A stretch of 47,492 nucleotides of DNA from Gamarada debralockiae (GCA_002803225.1 NXFV01000976.1:1-47492), one strand, 5' to 3'; positions 9,720 to 23,162 are shown, numbered from the stretch's first letter. Notes: generated by a model from the sequence alone, not told the origin. A program made the numbers and translations.

Positions 9720-11739
9720 ATGTCAACCATCAATGGTACTCATGTCTACACCGGACTGTGGACCAATTGGTCCCATGGCCGCACCTTGGGCTCCACCATC
9801 ACCACTTCTGCCAGAGATGGAGGGCTTTTGACTTCATTTTTGGGTGTTTTCGTCACTATCGTTGGCGGTCGACTCTGGCTCGTCCTATGCTTCATTATAC
9901 ACCAGATGCGCGCTGCTAGAGACCCTCAAGATGGTCTCTATCATCAACAGCAGAACATCTTCCGGAATACAACTTCTCCGGGAGGAGCTGCCTGGCAATT
10001 TACCCAAGGGGCTGTGTCCTGGAGGAATTACACACAACATCCTTTTCGGCGGTCTCTACCCTGGGCAATATTGGGGATCGTTTACCTCGTTCTATTTGGT
10101 CTAGCCGGTGTCTTCTCTTCAGAGGTTACAAAATCAGCCGGTCAAGATAGATTGATCCGCGGGCCTAATTGTGGAACGTGGCTGTTTAATCAGTCCCAAA
10201 GCCAATATCAGCAAGCTTTGAATTCCTATTCCGCGGCGGACCTCAACGAGACTATTGTCGCCGCCAACTACGCTCGAGCCTGCTACGGAGGCAGTCATGA
10301 CCCTCTGCAATGCAATGTCTATGCGAAAAACCAGATCATGTGGACGTATGATCAGAACGCAACTTGTCCTTTTGCGAGCGGCACTTGCCTGATCTCAGAC
10401 ACAGCGGCGTTTAAGATGGACACTGGCTCAATTGATTCTCATGACGACCTCGGTATCAATGCTCCGAGCCACGAGAGGGTAACTTATCGGAAAGTTACCA
10501 ATTGCGCACCTTTACACACAAGTGCATTCGTAGAAGCGGTGAACGGGTCCGACACTATTGACGAAACATCTGGTGATACCATATGGCAATTCTTCTACGG
10601 CCCTAATGCTGGTTCCAATTCAACGTACTCGTATGATACACATACAGCTCTCGATGGCGTTGGCTATACAGTCAAGTAGGCTATCCCTCCTGACATCTGC
10701 ACCAGAGTCTGAGCTGACGTCTCAAAGTTCCGTAGAGTCATTGTTACAGAGCAACGATGACTGGATTCCCATCCCCGCCCTCAACCGCACCGATGCCGAT
10801 ATCACCATCGTCTTCATTGCCCCCAACGCTATAAAATTCCAATCCGCTGTCTCAGACCCAATATTTTCCGCAAATAATCCCATCTCCATCATCAATCCTG
10901 TGGGCCAAAATATAACCTTCTATTTCGCTGATCACCTTGTTAGCGTGCTAGCCTGTACCGACCAGCACCAGATCTGCAATCCAAATAACGGGCAATGTAC
11001 TCGGTTGACCGGTTCTTCCACCGTCCAACTTGCAACTCTTTCCCTCGGTCTCTCCACAGCACAAATGGCGACCATGGAGCAAATGACCAACTTCGCCATC
11101 TCCACAAACATCAACCAAGCGGTTTTTAGTCGCGGCCAAGACGCACTTCGAGCCCAAGAGACTGTATGGGGAAAAGTGCAGGCTCCTCTCCCAGACAATC
11201 AATGGATGCTAGAAGTATCATCGTGGTTCTCGCTCGGGCTGGCGAGGCTGCAACGGCGTATCGTCGAGTACGCCACTGGTCCCGCGAACATCTTACCTGG
11301 CTCATACGTCCAACCACCCCCCGATGCCGCATCAAAGGCCCTCTGCTACTCTCAGAAAGTACAGCTGACAGATGGTACAATGTCTTTCTCCGTTCTTGGC
11401 GTTGCGATCATCCTCGTCGTGGGGTGCATCATCATCTTCACGAGCCTTGTTCTTTCAACTGCTGTGAGTTTCGTCCAGCGCATCTTCCACCAGGGTGAAT
11501 ATGCACGATTGAGCTGGGCCTTGGATGACAAACTTCAATTGCAGAGGATGGCATTCGAGGAGGCTGGGATGGGAACCTGGCAGGGAGCAACGGGCTCGGT
11601 ACCAGTAACACAGTATGGGCAAAGATTTGGCGGCTGGGATGGTATTGACAGACATAACCTTCGATTGAAAAAGTTTATTAGGCCCCGCGATGATGAGGTG
11701 ACTGGTGCCGCAGAGACAAATTCCTTGATGGAGGATTAG
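9720..11739 (+). CDS. Fungal multi-pass membrane protein of unknown function with large extracytosolic loop
   Basis: Two exons, 9720-10675 and 10728-11739, 655 residues. The 52-bp intron has GTAGGC, a GAGCTGACG branch region and acceptor CTCAAAG, joining GYTV to NSVESLLQ in phase 2. Hydrophobic segments are seen at about residues 37-60 (LTSFLGVFVTIVGG), 109-133 (LPWAILGIVYLVLFGLAG) and 540-568 (SVLGVAIILVVGCIIIF). The about 400-residue loop between the second and third is rich in N-x-S/T sites (NETI, NATC, NGSD, NSTY, NRTD) and Cys (NCGTW, ARACYGG, LQCN, CPFASGTC, CTDQHQIC). The loop is therefore likely lumenal or extracellular and disulfide-bonded. The C-terminal about 87 residues are polar and probably cytosolic. 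It resembles a widespread fungal family of uncharacterised membrane proteins. No function can be assigned. Confidence 0.8.
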
Positions 11740-13167
11740 AAAAAACACCGTCACCGTTTCGATAAGCTTATGAGCGCGCAGTTCTTAGTCTAGAAACATC
11801 GAATCCAAAGCCCTTCATCTCATACTGTAATGTTATTTATTGCCTTTATAAGTAATGGGTTACTACACTTCGTGCAGCGACATCTTATCGGAGATAATTG
11901 GTGGTTATATTAATAAGTAGCGAGATTATTTACTTCCATTGTATCGCTATAGCATGTATCTTTACTCAAGCCCTCCTTTGTAGCAAACAACAATGCGCTT
12001 CACAGTGCTAATACTCAGCCTTCACCTTTCCTATGCTGGTTTCAAACTATGGCCTGCAAATAGCCTTCATATCCCAACTGCCGCCACCAGAAAATATCAA
12101 GTAACCTGTGATAGGCCGACATTGGGGGGACTTAAGATAACGTGCAATCATTCACACCTAAATCTCCATAGGTGAAACAAATATTTAATTTTCCAAAAGT
12201 ATTTTAACGCCCGAAATCATTTATAACCTTGTTACTTCCATTCACGCCTCTCAAAACGTAACGTGATAAATCTCCACCTTCTCTGCGCCGTTCTGTACTG
12301 AACTCACCACAATTGCAGAACTGTATCTGAATCTTAGAGAACATTAATACCTATTTTTGTTCAAGCATTCTCTCTTGTTTATTTTTTTTTTTTTTTTTTC
12401 CCTCCCTTCTTGGGTTGTTCGTTGATATCTAGATCTCATTACGGTCTGGGTACGGTTGACAATATCTACCCAGGGTTCTCACGGAGCGTCAGTATTGAGA
12501 GCGTCAATCCATCCAAAGGCTTGCAGACTTCCATCATGTTCTGTTATGAATGCGATCTCAGATATGAGAAGCTCCTCTGGCATACAATATCTATTTTTGT
12601 CAAGTCGGAGTAATTGTACGCCGGCTTAGTTTCCGCATTCTGTTGAATGTGACAAAAGTTGCGATTGAGTCTGCAGTATCCGAGCTGATGAAGGATTGTG
12701 GCTTTCACACAACTGTGTAAAGTAGACCAATCAGTGGAATCATACCTGGCAGGCCTCACAACAGTGCTCCTAATAATTCAAGTTCCACTAGTCTCTCCAC
12801 CACGTTATCAAAGTTCAACATGTCAATATTACACGACAGCCTTGTCTTGCTTTTGTATGGCAGCATCATTTTGAGAGCAAGCCATGGCACAATAAACCTG
12901 CTTTAGAATTGGGCATTCGAACTTCGCAGGACTGATCGGGGAGCCTTGAATGATGTATTGTAGGTAGACCAATGACTTGATTCGAATTACTGAGCCATGC
13001 ATGCTGCGTTCTTTTAAACTCATCCAGGATTCGAAATGAGCGAAATAATTTAAAGCTTATATCCCCGGGACTCTCCTATGGAAAGATCTTTCAAATTACG
13101 GCTGTGTTGAGCCTTCTTGCCTCATTGCTTTGAAGCTCCTCAGCTCCTCAAAATATAGTCCATAATC
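11740..13167. other. AT-rich spacer, no gene recognised
   Basis: About 1.4 kb between two rightward genes. No frame has a recognisable domain; a 64-codon frame at 12829-13023 (-) with four cysteines is the only mildly protein-like one. An 18-T homopolymer lies at 12382-12399. Confidence 0.5.
12382..12399 (+). repeat. Poly-T tract, 18 nt
   Basis: Uninterrupted run of 18 T. It lies in a spacer far from any coding exon; no poly(A)-tailed retroelement body was recognised beside it. Confidence 0.9.
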
Positions 13168-13713
13168 ATGAGGTTTCTCATCTTCTTCACAATCCTTGCT
13201 TGTGTAGAAGCCCAAGCAAGCAGCCAGATAAAGTTTACTGACAATGACCCCCCGTTGTTAGATGCTACAGCCTATGGCTACGATCTGCACTGGACTGGAG
13301 GAGATGGAAGCTCTCTAATCACCTTTAGTTTGAATCAAGGCTGCGATGAATTATCACTGTCCTTTGTTATTTTGATTGGAAGTATGCATACTCTCACCTG
13401 TCGTCCCTGCCACTTTTGACTTCAACTGATGTAGCTGTCGATCCTACAAAGTCGACGTTTTTGTTACACTACCCTCGCATGCCCCTCGAAGCTAACTGTT
13501 GATCGGCATTTCTCTTGACTTCTATCAGCAAGCAACATTGCCGACGGTGAATACTGGATGGATCTGAGCCAGTCAGGAAGCACGCCAGTATATACACAAG
13601 TTTATTTTACCAGCGGTAGCCAGCCTAAATCGTCCACTTTGCCCATCAAGCACATTCTCGACCCCGCAACGTTCTACAAGTACAACAGCGGCAGGTTCGA
13701 CTCCAGCAACTAG
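13168..13713 (+). CDS. Small secreted KRE9/KNH1-like Ig-fold protein
   Basis: Exon 1 (13168-13381) begins MRFLIFFTILACVEAQA, a signal peptide. The mature chain reads IKFTDNDPPLL..YDLHWTGGDGSSLITFSL, which follows the strand pattern of the fungal KRE9/KNH1 N-terminal-like domain (a W-T-G-G followed by a T/I-F-S-L strand). A 147-bp intron (13382-13528, GTATGC...CTATCAG, phase 1) leads to exon 2 (13529-13713) reading TSNIADGEYWMDLSQSG, the expected final strands, and a stop at 13711-13713, 132 residues in total. A two-intron alternative with a mini-exon after the AG near 13434 fails the frame. Most relatives add a Ser/Thr-rich GPI tail; this one ends soon after the domain, so it would be released rather than anchored. 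Role in wall beta-glucan is inferred only. Confidence 0.6.
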
Positions 13714-15012
13714 CCAAACAACAACTCAGACTACTGATTCACTATTGTTGGTTGAAACTGCCTAATATGGCATAGCCTGTTTTTCCTTCTTGTAGCATAA
13801 GAGAGCTCTTCCCTTCTTTCTACTTTCAGCTCTTTAGATATCAAGCTAGCTCTAAAAATGCTACCGAGTTCAGAAATATACCGAAACCTACAATTCAGTA
13901 CCATAGGCAAATAAACATGGTTTCCAAGCGTTTGAGGCTCGACCAAAACCTGAATTTGGAGATTTACTTCAATCGGTGAAGTACGAGTCTGGCGAGGAGG
14001 TTCCACGAAGGATTTGGGTAAAGGTCTTGCTTCCGGACAAAATTGCTTCAGGCAATGGTATCCATGAATGGGATGAGCCGCTAAACTGTTCACGAATGCA
14101 GTACCTAAGGACTGTTACTAAGAGTTGCTACCTGATCTTCCAGCATTTTGGGAGACGTGATGGCGAGGAGTAGCCTATCGACGAGCATCCAGAGAGGGCT
14201 TTCCCTCGTACGATATTTGCTGATGGTTCTGGCGTCATATTCCAATCGAGATTCCTCAGGCAGACGAATCTCAGTCTATCTCAGGCAGCAGGAAGATAGA
14301 TCCTAATCGATTTCTCGAGCTCTGGAACGACTACAATATCTTTTGGGAACAGTTTGATCTTCTGGGAAATGATATAGGGCATTTTGACGAACTTTCTCCC
14401 ACCGTGCCAAATTTTTTGGTATCTTGACCTCCTTCTATGCCTATTTTTCTGAGACTCTGGAGGGACATATTTTTTCATCACTAGCCGCCACTTTATCGAG
14501 CTGGCGCCACTTGTTGCGACCAGATTGCACTAACTGATGCTCTTCGCACTCCGGTTGTTCTGAGATCAATTACTACTAGTACTGGTGACACAGGTTACAT
14601 GCTGATAGGGCCATGCTACGTGTATAGAGAGACGCAGAAGAATCTAGGGAATAAGTTGGCAAAAGAGGGAGCCTGCATACCCTTGGTTTAGTGTAGCAAG
14701 ACTTTCCTTCTCCTTTGCTTTGCTCCGCTCCTAATATTCCATGGGCTTTTCTGGGAGTTTTCATGTAGGATATCTTCAGGTTTAACAGAATAATTCCAAC
14801 TGCTTTTCAGTTTCTCAGAGGAAATGAGCAATTGACGGGAATTGAGCAACAGACAATAAGCAAGTTTAAAAGCAAAGTAAGGCTACCTAGTTCAATTGAC
14901 ATTAATTACTTAGATGACAAAATTGAGGATCGTTTCGTGAAGACATTTTACTAACGGAACTTCCTCGGATACGACTAGATTCGACTTCAGGAGGCGGACA
15001 CCGACCGCATAC
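13714..15012. other. Spacer between convergent genes
   Basis: About 1.3 kb. Small frames such as 13976-14173 (+) and 14281-14481 (-) lack any recognised motif. No repeats were identified by eye. Confidence 0.5.
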
Positions 15013-16902
<1,890 letters not shown>

Positions 16903-17371
16903 TATGGCACTGAAGAATCCGACCGATGAAATTCTGAGGTTGAAGCTTCACATGCCACCGGTCATCAGGACGAGGACACCTCATTATGTACTTATTCTCC
17001 AATAGTCGTATACGACAGTAAGACGGCAGGACGATGCGGCAAGACCTGCATCGAACTTAAATACCTTTGTTCGAAATACCTGGGTCGTTAATTTTCGGGA
17101 CTAGGCCAGCTGCCATGGCGAATGACTGCACTTCTTTCCACCCATGCAAGAAACCGATAGAAATCTGGTAGATATAGCTCGCAAGCCTCGCGACAAGTTT
17201 CCGAATAAGTGCATTCCTCCGTTCGTACAGAGGGAAAGTGGTTGGATTTTGGCGGGAAGGAACTTTAGCGAATTGCGGGGGAGGGGTTGTGGCTGGAATG
17301 GAGCCGGGGGCCGAGGTTGCTTCTGAACAAAGGTCAATTATTCATTCAGAACGCCTCAGATATCGAGCTGG
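16903..17371. other. Promoter of the esterase gene and spacer
   Basis: About 0.47 kb between the esterase start and the end of the 2EXR relic. No gene recognised. Confidence 0.5.
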
Positions 17372-18332
17372 CTATGCGATCTCGCAGCGACTCGGGTCTT
17401 GGACAACAATCTCGTCGTCCCATCGCCGCCCTCGACATTCATCTCCTTTCCTCACAGTAACGACCTTCCGTGGCACTACTCGGGAACCTCCCAGGTCATC
17501 ATCCGCCTCGACCATAATCTCTAAATCTCTTCTTACAATTGCCATATCTCGGTCCCATTTCAGTAGCTCCCAATCCTTAATCGGAGCCACGAAAACGTCT
17601 CTGTAGGTAAAGTCATCTTGCTCTGGCTCTGGATCCGCAGCAATCGCTCTGAATATATCTCGGTCCACTGAATCGCAAGCGTCCTCTCTTTCAATCACAC
17701 AGTACCATACTTTCGCATTCTTGAAAGCATGTAAGTTCGCAGCTGTCCATTTTCCTTCTCGAACCCGGAGCTCGCTTCCTCAAACAAGGCACTTGAAGCT
17801 GAGGAGCTCCTCTCGACGGTCTGGATGGAGGACCATAATTCGAAATCGTAATCCAACATCTCTGTTCCCTTTGAGATCGTCAGCATTTATTGATTTACTT
17901 CCTGAGTCGCAGTTTTCAGTTGGAATCCCACCTCGAGATATTCTGTCAAAGTTCGTGCATATTGGAATCGAAAGTACACGACGTCGAGCTCTGGATTAAT
18001 CCATATCGAAACCTCACGGGCTGGAGTGCTGAAACGAAGCCGATAACATGGTGGAGTGGTATTTCGGGATTCGCGATATGCGAATAACACTGCTGGAAGT
18101 TGAGATGGAGACGAGAAGCACATTTCAGCTGCATGATCGTGAAAATGACCACTGTGGTCATCAAAAGCCGTCTTCATAATCATCGTCAACTGAATCCTGC
18201 CCAGTAATTACGGATTATGTTAACCTCGACAACGCGAGGTTGAACCGCTGCATGCCAGATTGGCTAACGCAGCTCGGGTGGAAGCCGCGGGAAATAGTGG
18301 AATTGAGAGGTGGCCGTGTTGCGAGATTTCAT
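17372..18332 (-). pseudogene. 2EXR-domain protein pseudogene
   Basis: From an ATG at 18332 the frame reads FHYFPRLPPELR, the 2EXR opening, and hits TAG at 18264-18266 where the family has Leu (ELRLKIW-like). It continues PIWHAAVQPRVVEV. After a frame change near 18190 comes LPAVLFAYRESR...CYRLRFSTP and LDVVYFRF, the second half of the 2EXR domain. A further change between about 17885 and 17945 leads to MVLHPDRREELLSFKCLV, a TGA at 17780-17782, then VWYCVIEREDACDSVDRD and an open tail to 17372. At least two nonsense codons and two frameshifts make an intact product impossible. 2EXR proteins are abundant and uncharacterised in Pezizomycotina. No intron model I tried removes the breaks. Confidence 0.72.
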
Positions 18333-18517
18333 CCACCGTGCTTCAAATGAGAACCTCCATGGCTCGGTTTCCCTTAGCACAGAAGTCCTGATATTCACTT
18401 GAGGAATCGCTGTACGGCATCGCATTAGCCGTTTGCTGGGTATTACTTTTCCTATTCAAACTAACCATCTTCAAAGACGCTCACTTCAGTCAATCGTGTA
18501 CGTATGCAACCCGAAAA

Positions 18518-18828
18518 TTACGAAGTCTGCTTTTGGTGGACATAGACTAGCTCTGCGCAAGTGGTACATAGATCACCAGCAGAGCACTAGAATAAAAGTC
18601 AGATAAGCTCCGGGCAGCCCCTCAAGGCTTCAGACTGACTTTGATTTTCAACAGTGAGCATCTTAAGCATGCTCTATTCTGTCGCACTTCTTTCACCTCT
18701 TGGCGCCTCTTGGGATCAAATCTCGCTCGGCTGTGGACAGTTGCTTTCGGTTTCGATATCTTCAAAGTGTTGAAAGAAGATGCATGGCCTGCAAGTATGG
18801 CGTGAATAGGAGCTTTGGATGAAGACAT
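18518..18828 (-). pseudogene. Zn2Cys6 transcription factor N-terminal relic
   Basis: The frame from 18828 contains RARFDPKRRQEVKEVRQNRACLRCSLLKIK, split here as KRRQEVKEVRQ and ACLRCSLLKIK. A 53-bp intron (18587-18639, GTCAGT...TTCTAG) joins in phase 0 to CSAGDLCTTCAEL, giving C-x2-C-x6-C-x5-C-x2-C, five of the six zinc-cluster cysteines. The frame then stops at 18518-18520. In the next frame RASLCPPK supplies a sixth Cys at the right distance, which suggests a 1-bp deletion just after CTTC. No regulatory domain follows, whereas relatives are usually several hundred residues long. It looks like a truncated remnant; a tiny 85-residue product is the alternative. Confidence 0.6.
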
Positions 18829-19515
18829 TGGTCTGGATACGTTTTCGTTCTTGTGAAGTCAGCTCGGGGTCAGATGGGAAATAAAATTGATGGGAATACT
18901 CGGTTTATAATTTATCAGAGAATTCTTCTGCAATTTCAAGTCTCAGCGACGGGGTTGAATGTGATGGTGGGAGCCTCGGGCGGTACCCTGTCCCGGATAT
19001 CAGAACCAATAGAAATATGCCTAAAACGCCACATTCGGTGAGCTTGTTTTTACCCTCTTTGGGACTAGGGAAAACTTGGGTAATAACCAATCCTGTAGTC
19101 GCCTTGTCTCCAAGGAGATTATATTCGCCTGTCCACGGTTGAGGTCCAGGTATGAGCTCGCAAGAAAATGCAAGGTGCCAGCGCTGGGTGCCTACGACAG
19201 TGTGGCAATACGGAAGGTCCGAATCAGGTTTTAAGTATTCTGAATCCATGGTTAAAGCAAGGATAGTCATTGTACCTGTCTGTCAACTGCCACTTGGCTA
19301 TTAAACTTTCGGAGCAGCCCGAATCAAGGCACAAGCGGTTGGCACAGCAGGTAAATGAATGTGTTCTGTTAATTTAATATACAATTCCACTCTCTTTCAA
19401 TACAAACTCCGCTACCACCAATGAAGGAAAATGATTTCCCGCCAATCTACTCTCCATGTTTACAATCCCATTTTCTCTCCCTGACCTCCTCGCAAGTCTC
19501 GTTAGGGGCCGTCAC
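18829..19515. other. Spacer with one unassigned open frame
   Basis: Contains a 121-codon frame at 18905-19270 (-) with a hydrophobic stretch CGVLGIFLLVLISGTGY near its end. I recognise no family and cannot tell whether it is a gene. The rest is 3' flank of the Egh16-like gene. Confidence 0.4.
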
Positions 19516-20367
19516 TTAAGCGCGGAACTTGGCACTGACCATGCGGCCAGCCTTGTTCGCCTTGGTGGCCTTGGCGGAAGATGTTGATGCACCCTTAGCA
19601 GCAGCTGGGGCAGCCGCAGCATTGGTGGTGTTGCCAGCAGAAGCGCCGCCGGCGCTTTGAACAGCGATGACACCACCGAAAGGTCCAGCTCCGGATGGGT
19701 TGACAATCTTGACGAGGCAGACATTGGATTGGCCAGCGACGGTACCAGTGCAGCTTGTGCCAGCGGGCATCGTGGCCTTGAATGGGTAGTCCTCGTTGAC
19801 GTTGGCAGCACGCTTCATGAGACCCATCTTGACGAGCATGCGGGGCAAGAAGCGGCGTTGCTTGGGTGCGGCGATGTTACCCTTCGTACCTGGGACTTGT
19901 TGGGTGACAGTCATTTGTGTGCCAGTAGAGAAAGCTCCTGTTCCAGTAGGATCGACGATGGCAGTGTATGGGCCGGCTCCATCAGTAGTAACGATGTGGA
20001 CAGTTCCAGAGATAGATCCTCCGTCAGAGACTTGAGGGAGGGTGGTTCCGGATTGAGCCATGACGGCGGACATGCCGGCGAGGGTGTTGGGGCCAGCCTT
20101 GGTCTTTCCGAGACCGTCAGTGGCTGCTTGCTTGCTGTTGAAGACGGTGGTGTCGACTTCAGTCTGCTTGTTGGTTCCAGCACCTGGGATAACACCTCCC
20201 TGGATACCGAGACCAGTGGTGTTTCCACCAGCATCACCAGTCTGTATCAATTAGTAAGGTAGATGGGAAGGTTGGGATGGCAGGATTCTCACCATGACTG
20301 CGATCTTGCCATGGGCGGCAACGAGAGGGGAGGCTGCGAGAGCAAAAAGGAAGGCCTTGGCGAACAT
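19516..20367 (-). CDS. Egh16/MAS-type secreted protein (appressorium-associated family)
   Basis: Two exons, 20367-20293 and 20241-19516, 266 residues. The 51-bp intron (20242-20292, GTGAGA...GATACAG, phase 0) joins AHGKIAVM to TGDAGGNTTGLGIQGG, the conserved family block. The signal peptide is MFAKAFLFALAASPLVAA. Further conserved blocks are GAGTNKQTEVDTTVF, GLGKTKAGPN, GGSISGTVHIVTTDGAGPY and DYPFKATMPAGTSCTG, with two Cys in the final part (SCTG, NVCLV). The C-terminus is an Ala/Lys-rich low-complexity tail. Members include Blumeria Egh16 and Magnaporthe MAS/GAS proteins, secreted or appressorium-expressed and linked to early plant infection in some species. A virulence role here is only a family-based possibility, because saprotrophs also carry copies. 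Confidence 0.9.
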
Positions 20368-22235
20368 GTTTGCTGTTGTGGGAGTTGGTCTAAAAATTGA
20401 CGATTTAAAAATTTGAAAGTCTAAAGATTGTAAGCGGTTACGAATCAATCGTAAGAGGCTGAAGAAGTGAATTAGAAAGAGGAGATTGGTTGAAAGTGTG
20501 AACTGTTGATCGCTGATGATTCAAAATGCAGAGGGACTTTGAGCACCTTTAATACTTAATCCCTCGAGCAGACTTCACGATGTTTCGGTCGCCTCTGATG
20601 GTTTGGTCTCATGGAGAACCCTCTTCGGGCATTAGCTAAATGCCAAGTCGAACTTTGAAGTTCCATCCTTTTACCAATGCTCATGCTAATGGTCAACTCG
20701 GATGTCAAAGGTCACAGAGGTGACTCGGTTAATCGGCTGAGAACTGACTGATTGGTGATTCATTTTTTGATGTTGACTCAAACCAAAGGGTCAACTTGTC
20801 AGAAAAGTGTTTCCGAGCAGCTATTGGTCGTCCTCGGACGAAGAGGGGCGACGTTACTGGCACTTGGCAGATTGAGACAAAACAAGGCAGGTGGTTCCGA
20901 TAGGAAAAGATGATTGTCGAAACAGTGCGGAGAAGTATCTGATCCTACCCAGGATCATCAAATGCTTGAAGATGATAGGTAGAATCACATCGGTGTTTGA
21001 AAGATTGAAACTGATTGGGTTGTGAGACGAGGGTCCTTTCGCAAGAGTAGCCTGGAGCGTTTAGCGAGGCCGACCTTAAGGCTCTCCTTAGTGAAACGGG
21101 TCACGTTTTTAGTCTGTGCCCGTTTCCAAGCATGAACCAAGCCACAGCCAAGAGGCTTAAGTCGAGACATCTTGCACTTTTGCAGTGCTGTAAACAGTTT
21201 GAATGTTGAGAATTCGAGACGTCGTGTCTTCCAAGCTGGTGGGCAGTGTTCGTGTTCTGGGTGGAACCGATATTAGCAAAATGCGTTGAACTGCAGCCTT
21301 TTGATAATTCGCGATGGCGAAAAGATATGAATCGAGCAAGTTAGAAATCAACCAAAGGATATCAGATCCAATATTGACAGTTCGAATAAGCATTGTCAAC
21401 GCTTCCCGCCAATACGCCGTTGCCGCTCCCTTCCTGGCGCGTGGCTTAACGCTAAGACTTTGTTTCGATCTCCTCACCAGTTACATCCCTGTTTGCCAAG
21501 AACCTTCCAAGTCGATCATGCCGGGCAGATCTGACACAAGGAATCCATGTGCCGATTATTGCGCCTCTAAGTGATCATTCTTTTCGCCGCCAATGGCGGA
21601 GGATGTTTGTCACGGCTTTCGCAGTTCGAGCCCTTTCTGTCCACACCGCGTTTTATCTTCAATTGCCTCAAGAAAGCATGCCGATCAAGACGAAACTGAT
21701 GCAGATATTGTAGACCATGCACATATGCCGATCCTTGGGTGGGCACGGTTCGCCAGATCGTTGAGGATGCCGATGCGAAGATGGGAGCTTCGGGTCTGCG
21801 AAGTCCGGTTGAAGAGTTTCAAAACATCATCCTCAGGCACCAACAGTTCAAGCCGCAAAGGCCCTGCCACGGGACCTTGGGCTGAGATGTAAAAGAGCGC
21901 AGCTAAGACGTTCGATATGCTTTAAACGTGGATTGAACAAACTCTCCGTGGTTAGACTTGAACGTTCTTGAGGTGAATGGCGGAAGTGTGCATTCGCCTT
22001 GATCACGTGTTGAGTGAGACAAATAACTCTACCAACCAGAACGATTGAACAGCAAGGAGCGCTCAGGGAACGCTTCCCTCGTTTATTCAACAATTGAAAT
22101 CAATCTAGTCGTACATAATATCACACCCCTTATCTAAAATCTTGCAGCACAACGTAAAAACTCCTCTATGCCCCGCTTCTAATAACTCCTGGTATGATGC
22201 CTTCCTTGTACATCGCACCAGTATCTATCGATCGG
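20368..22235. other. Promoter of the Egh16-like gene and long spacer
   Basis: About 1.9 kb. Several open frames (for example 21157-21477 and 21685-21870, both -) show no motif I can name. A gene remnant too decayed to recognise is possible. Confidence 0.45.
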
Positions 22236-23162
22236 CTACTCCCAAGGGAGGCGCCGGGAGCTTGTAAACATCTCTCTAATGCGCTTTCCCTCTAATTTCA
22301 ACTCTAGTTCCTTTGCTATCAAGCCCCGGTAGATGCCTATCCGGCGAACACACTGCCCAATCTTTTTGCTTACTCTACCGTAATCGACACAGTACTGTCG
22401 AATCTTGGAATATTGTTGATACGGATCCAGGTAATCTAGATCATAACCTAGATTGTCTGGCCACAGCTCTTGCCGTTGGTTGAGGTCCTGAAGAGCTTCG
22501 TTCCATCATCGCAAATTCCTCGCATATCGAGACGATTCAAGGTAACAGTCGAAACAGTTATCTGGAATGTCATCTTCTCTGATTTTCAGGGGATTGGTGG
22601 GTCGAAAAGCGTACAATGGCGAAATTATATGTCCACACTTGAAGTGCTGATGGACGGCAGCGTGCACAGGTAACAGCCTTGTCTTCTTCCTTGCAAGTTC
22701 GACGCCACTCTTCCAAATACCTACGGTGAAAAATGTGAGCCCAGGGAGTAATCAGAGATATCACGGTCAAATTGCTCTCTCGTATTCGTCTGGCCTGTAA
22801 AACTCAACCCCACATATCGAGCAGATGGCATCCTCTTCCGTTTCAAAGTCCTCTGACAGCTGTTTTCGCATGTCGACACGCCCACTTGCGATCTCCTTCG
22901 CCACTGTCATCGCAAATTTGTGCTTCAGTGAGGCGAGACGATGGTGCCATCGTAGGTTCGGCTTATGAGAGTAAATTCTCCTACGAAAGTTGAATCGTGG
23001 GGGTGTTGACTGGAGGTCTCGTTGGATGCAGTTCAGCGAGTAAATCAGCCAGAGGTCCCAATTGTGGCTCTGGGTACATACCAGATAGACCAAATCATTG
23101 AATAGTCCCAAGAACAGGGCATTTGGAGGAGGTTGCGCACACTCCTTTGTGCTAATCTCCAA
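22236..23162 (-). pseudogene. RING-finger protein pseudogene
   Basis: No ATG opens the frame; it runs from about 23162 with an upstream TGA. It reads KHKFAMTVAKEIASG, EEDAICSICGVEFYRPDEYERA and stops. One frame over it resumes with TPWAHIFHRRYLEEWRRTC and AVTCARCRPS, matching a RING-H2 core CSIC...PCGHIFHRRCLEEW...CxxCR. Two zinc ligands are lost: Cys to Trp (PWAH) and Cys to Tyr (RRYLEEW). A second frame change follows QSPENQRR, then DDIPDNCFDCYLESSRYARNLR, a TGA, and WNEALQDLNQRQELWPDN continuing open to the stop at 22236-22238. The parent was probably an E3 ubiquitin ligase of unknown target. Confidence 0.68.

Noticed and set aside
12382..12399. Poly-T as the tail of a LINE or SINE
   Set aside because: No element body, target-site duplication or reverse-transcriptase remnant was seen on either side.
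18905..19270. 121-codon frame with a hydrophobic stretch as a membrane protein gene
   Set aside because: The single hydrophobic stretch is weak and no family is recognised; kept only as a note in the spacer entry.
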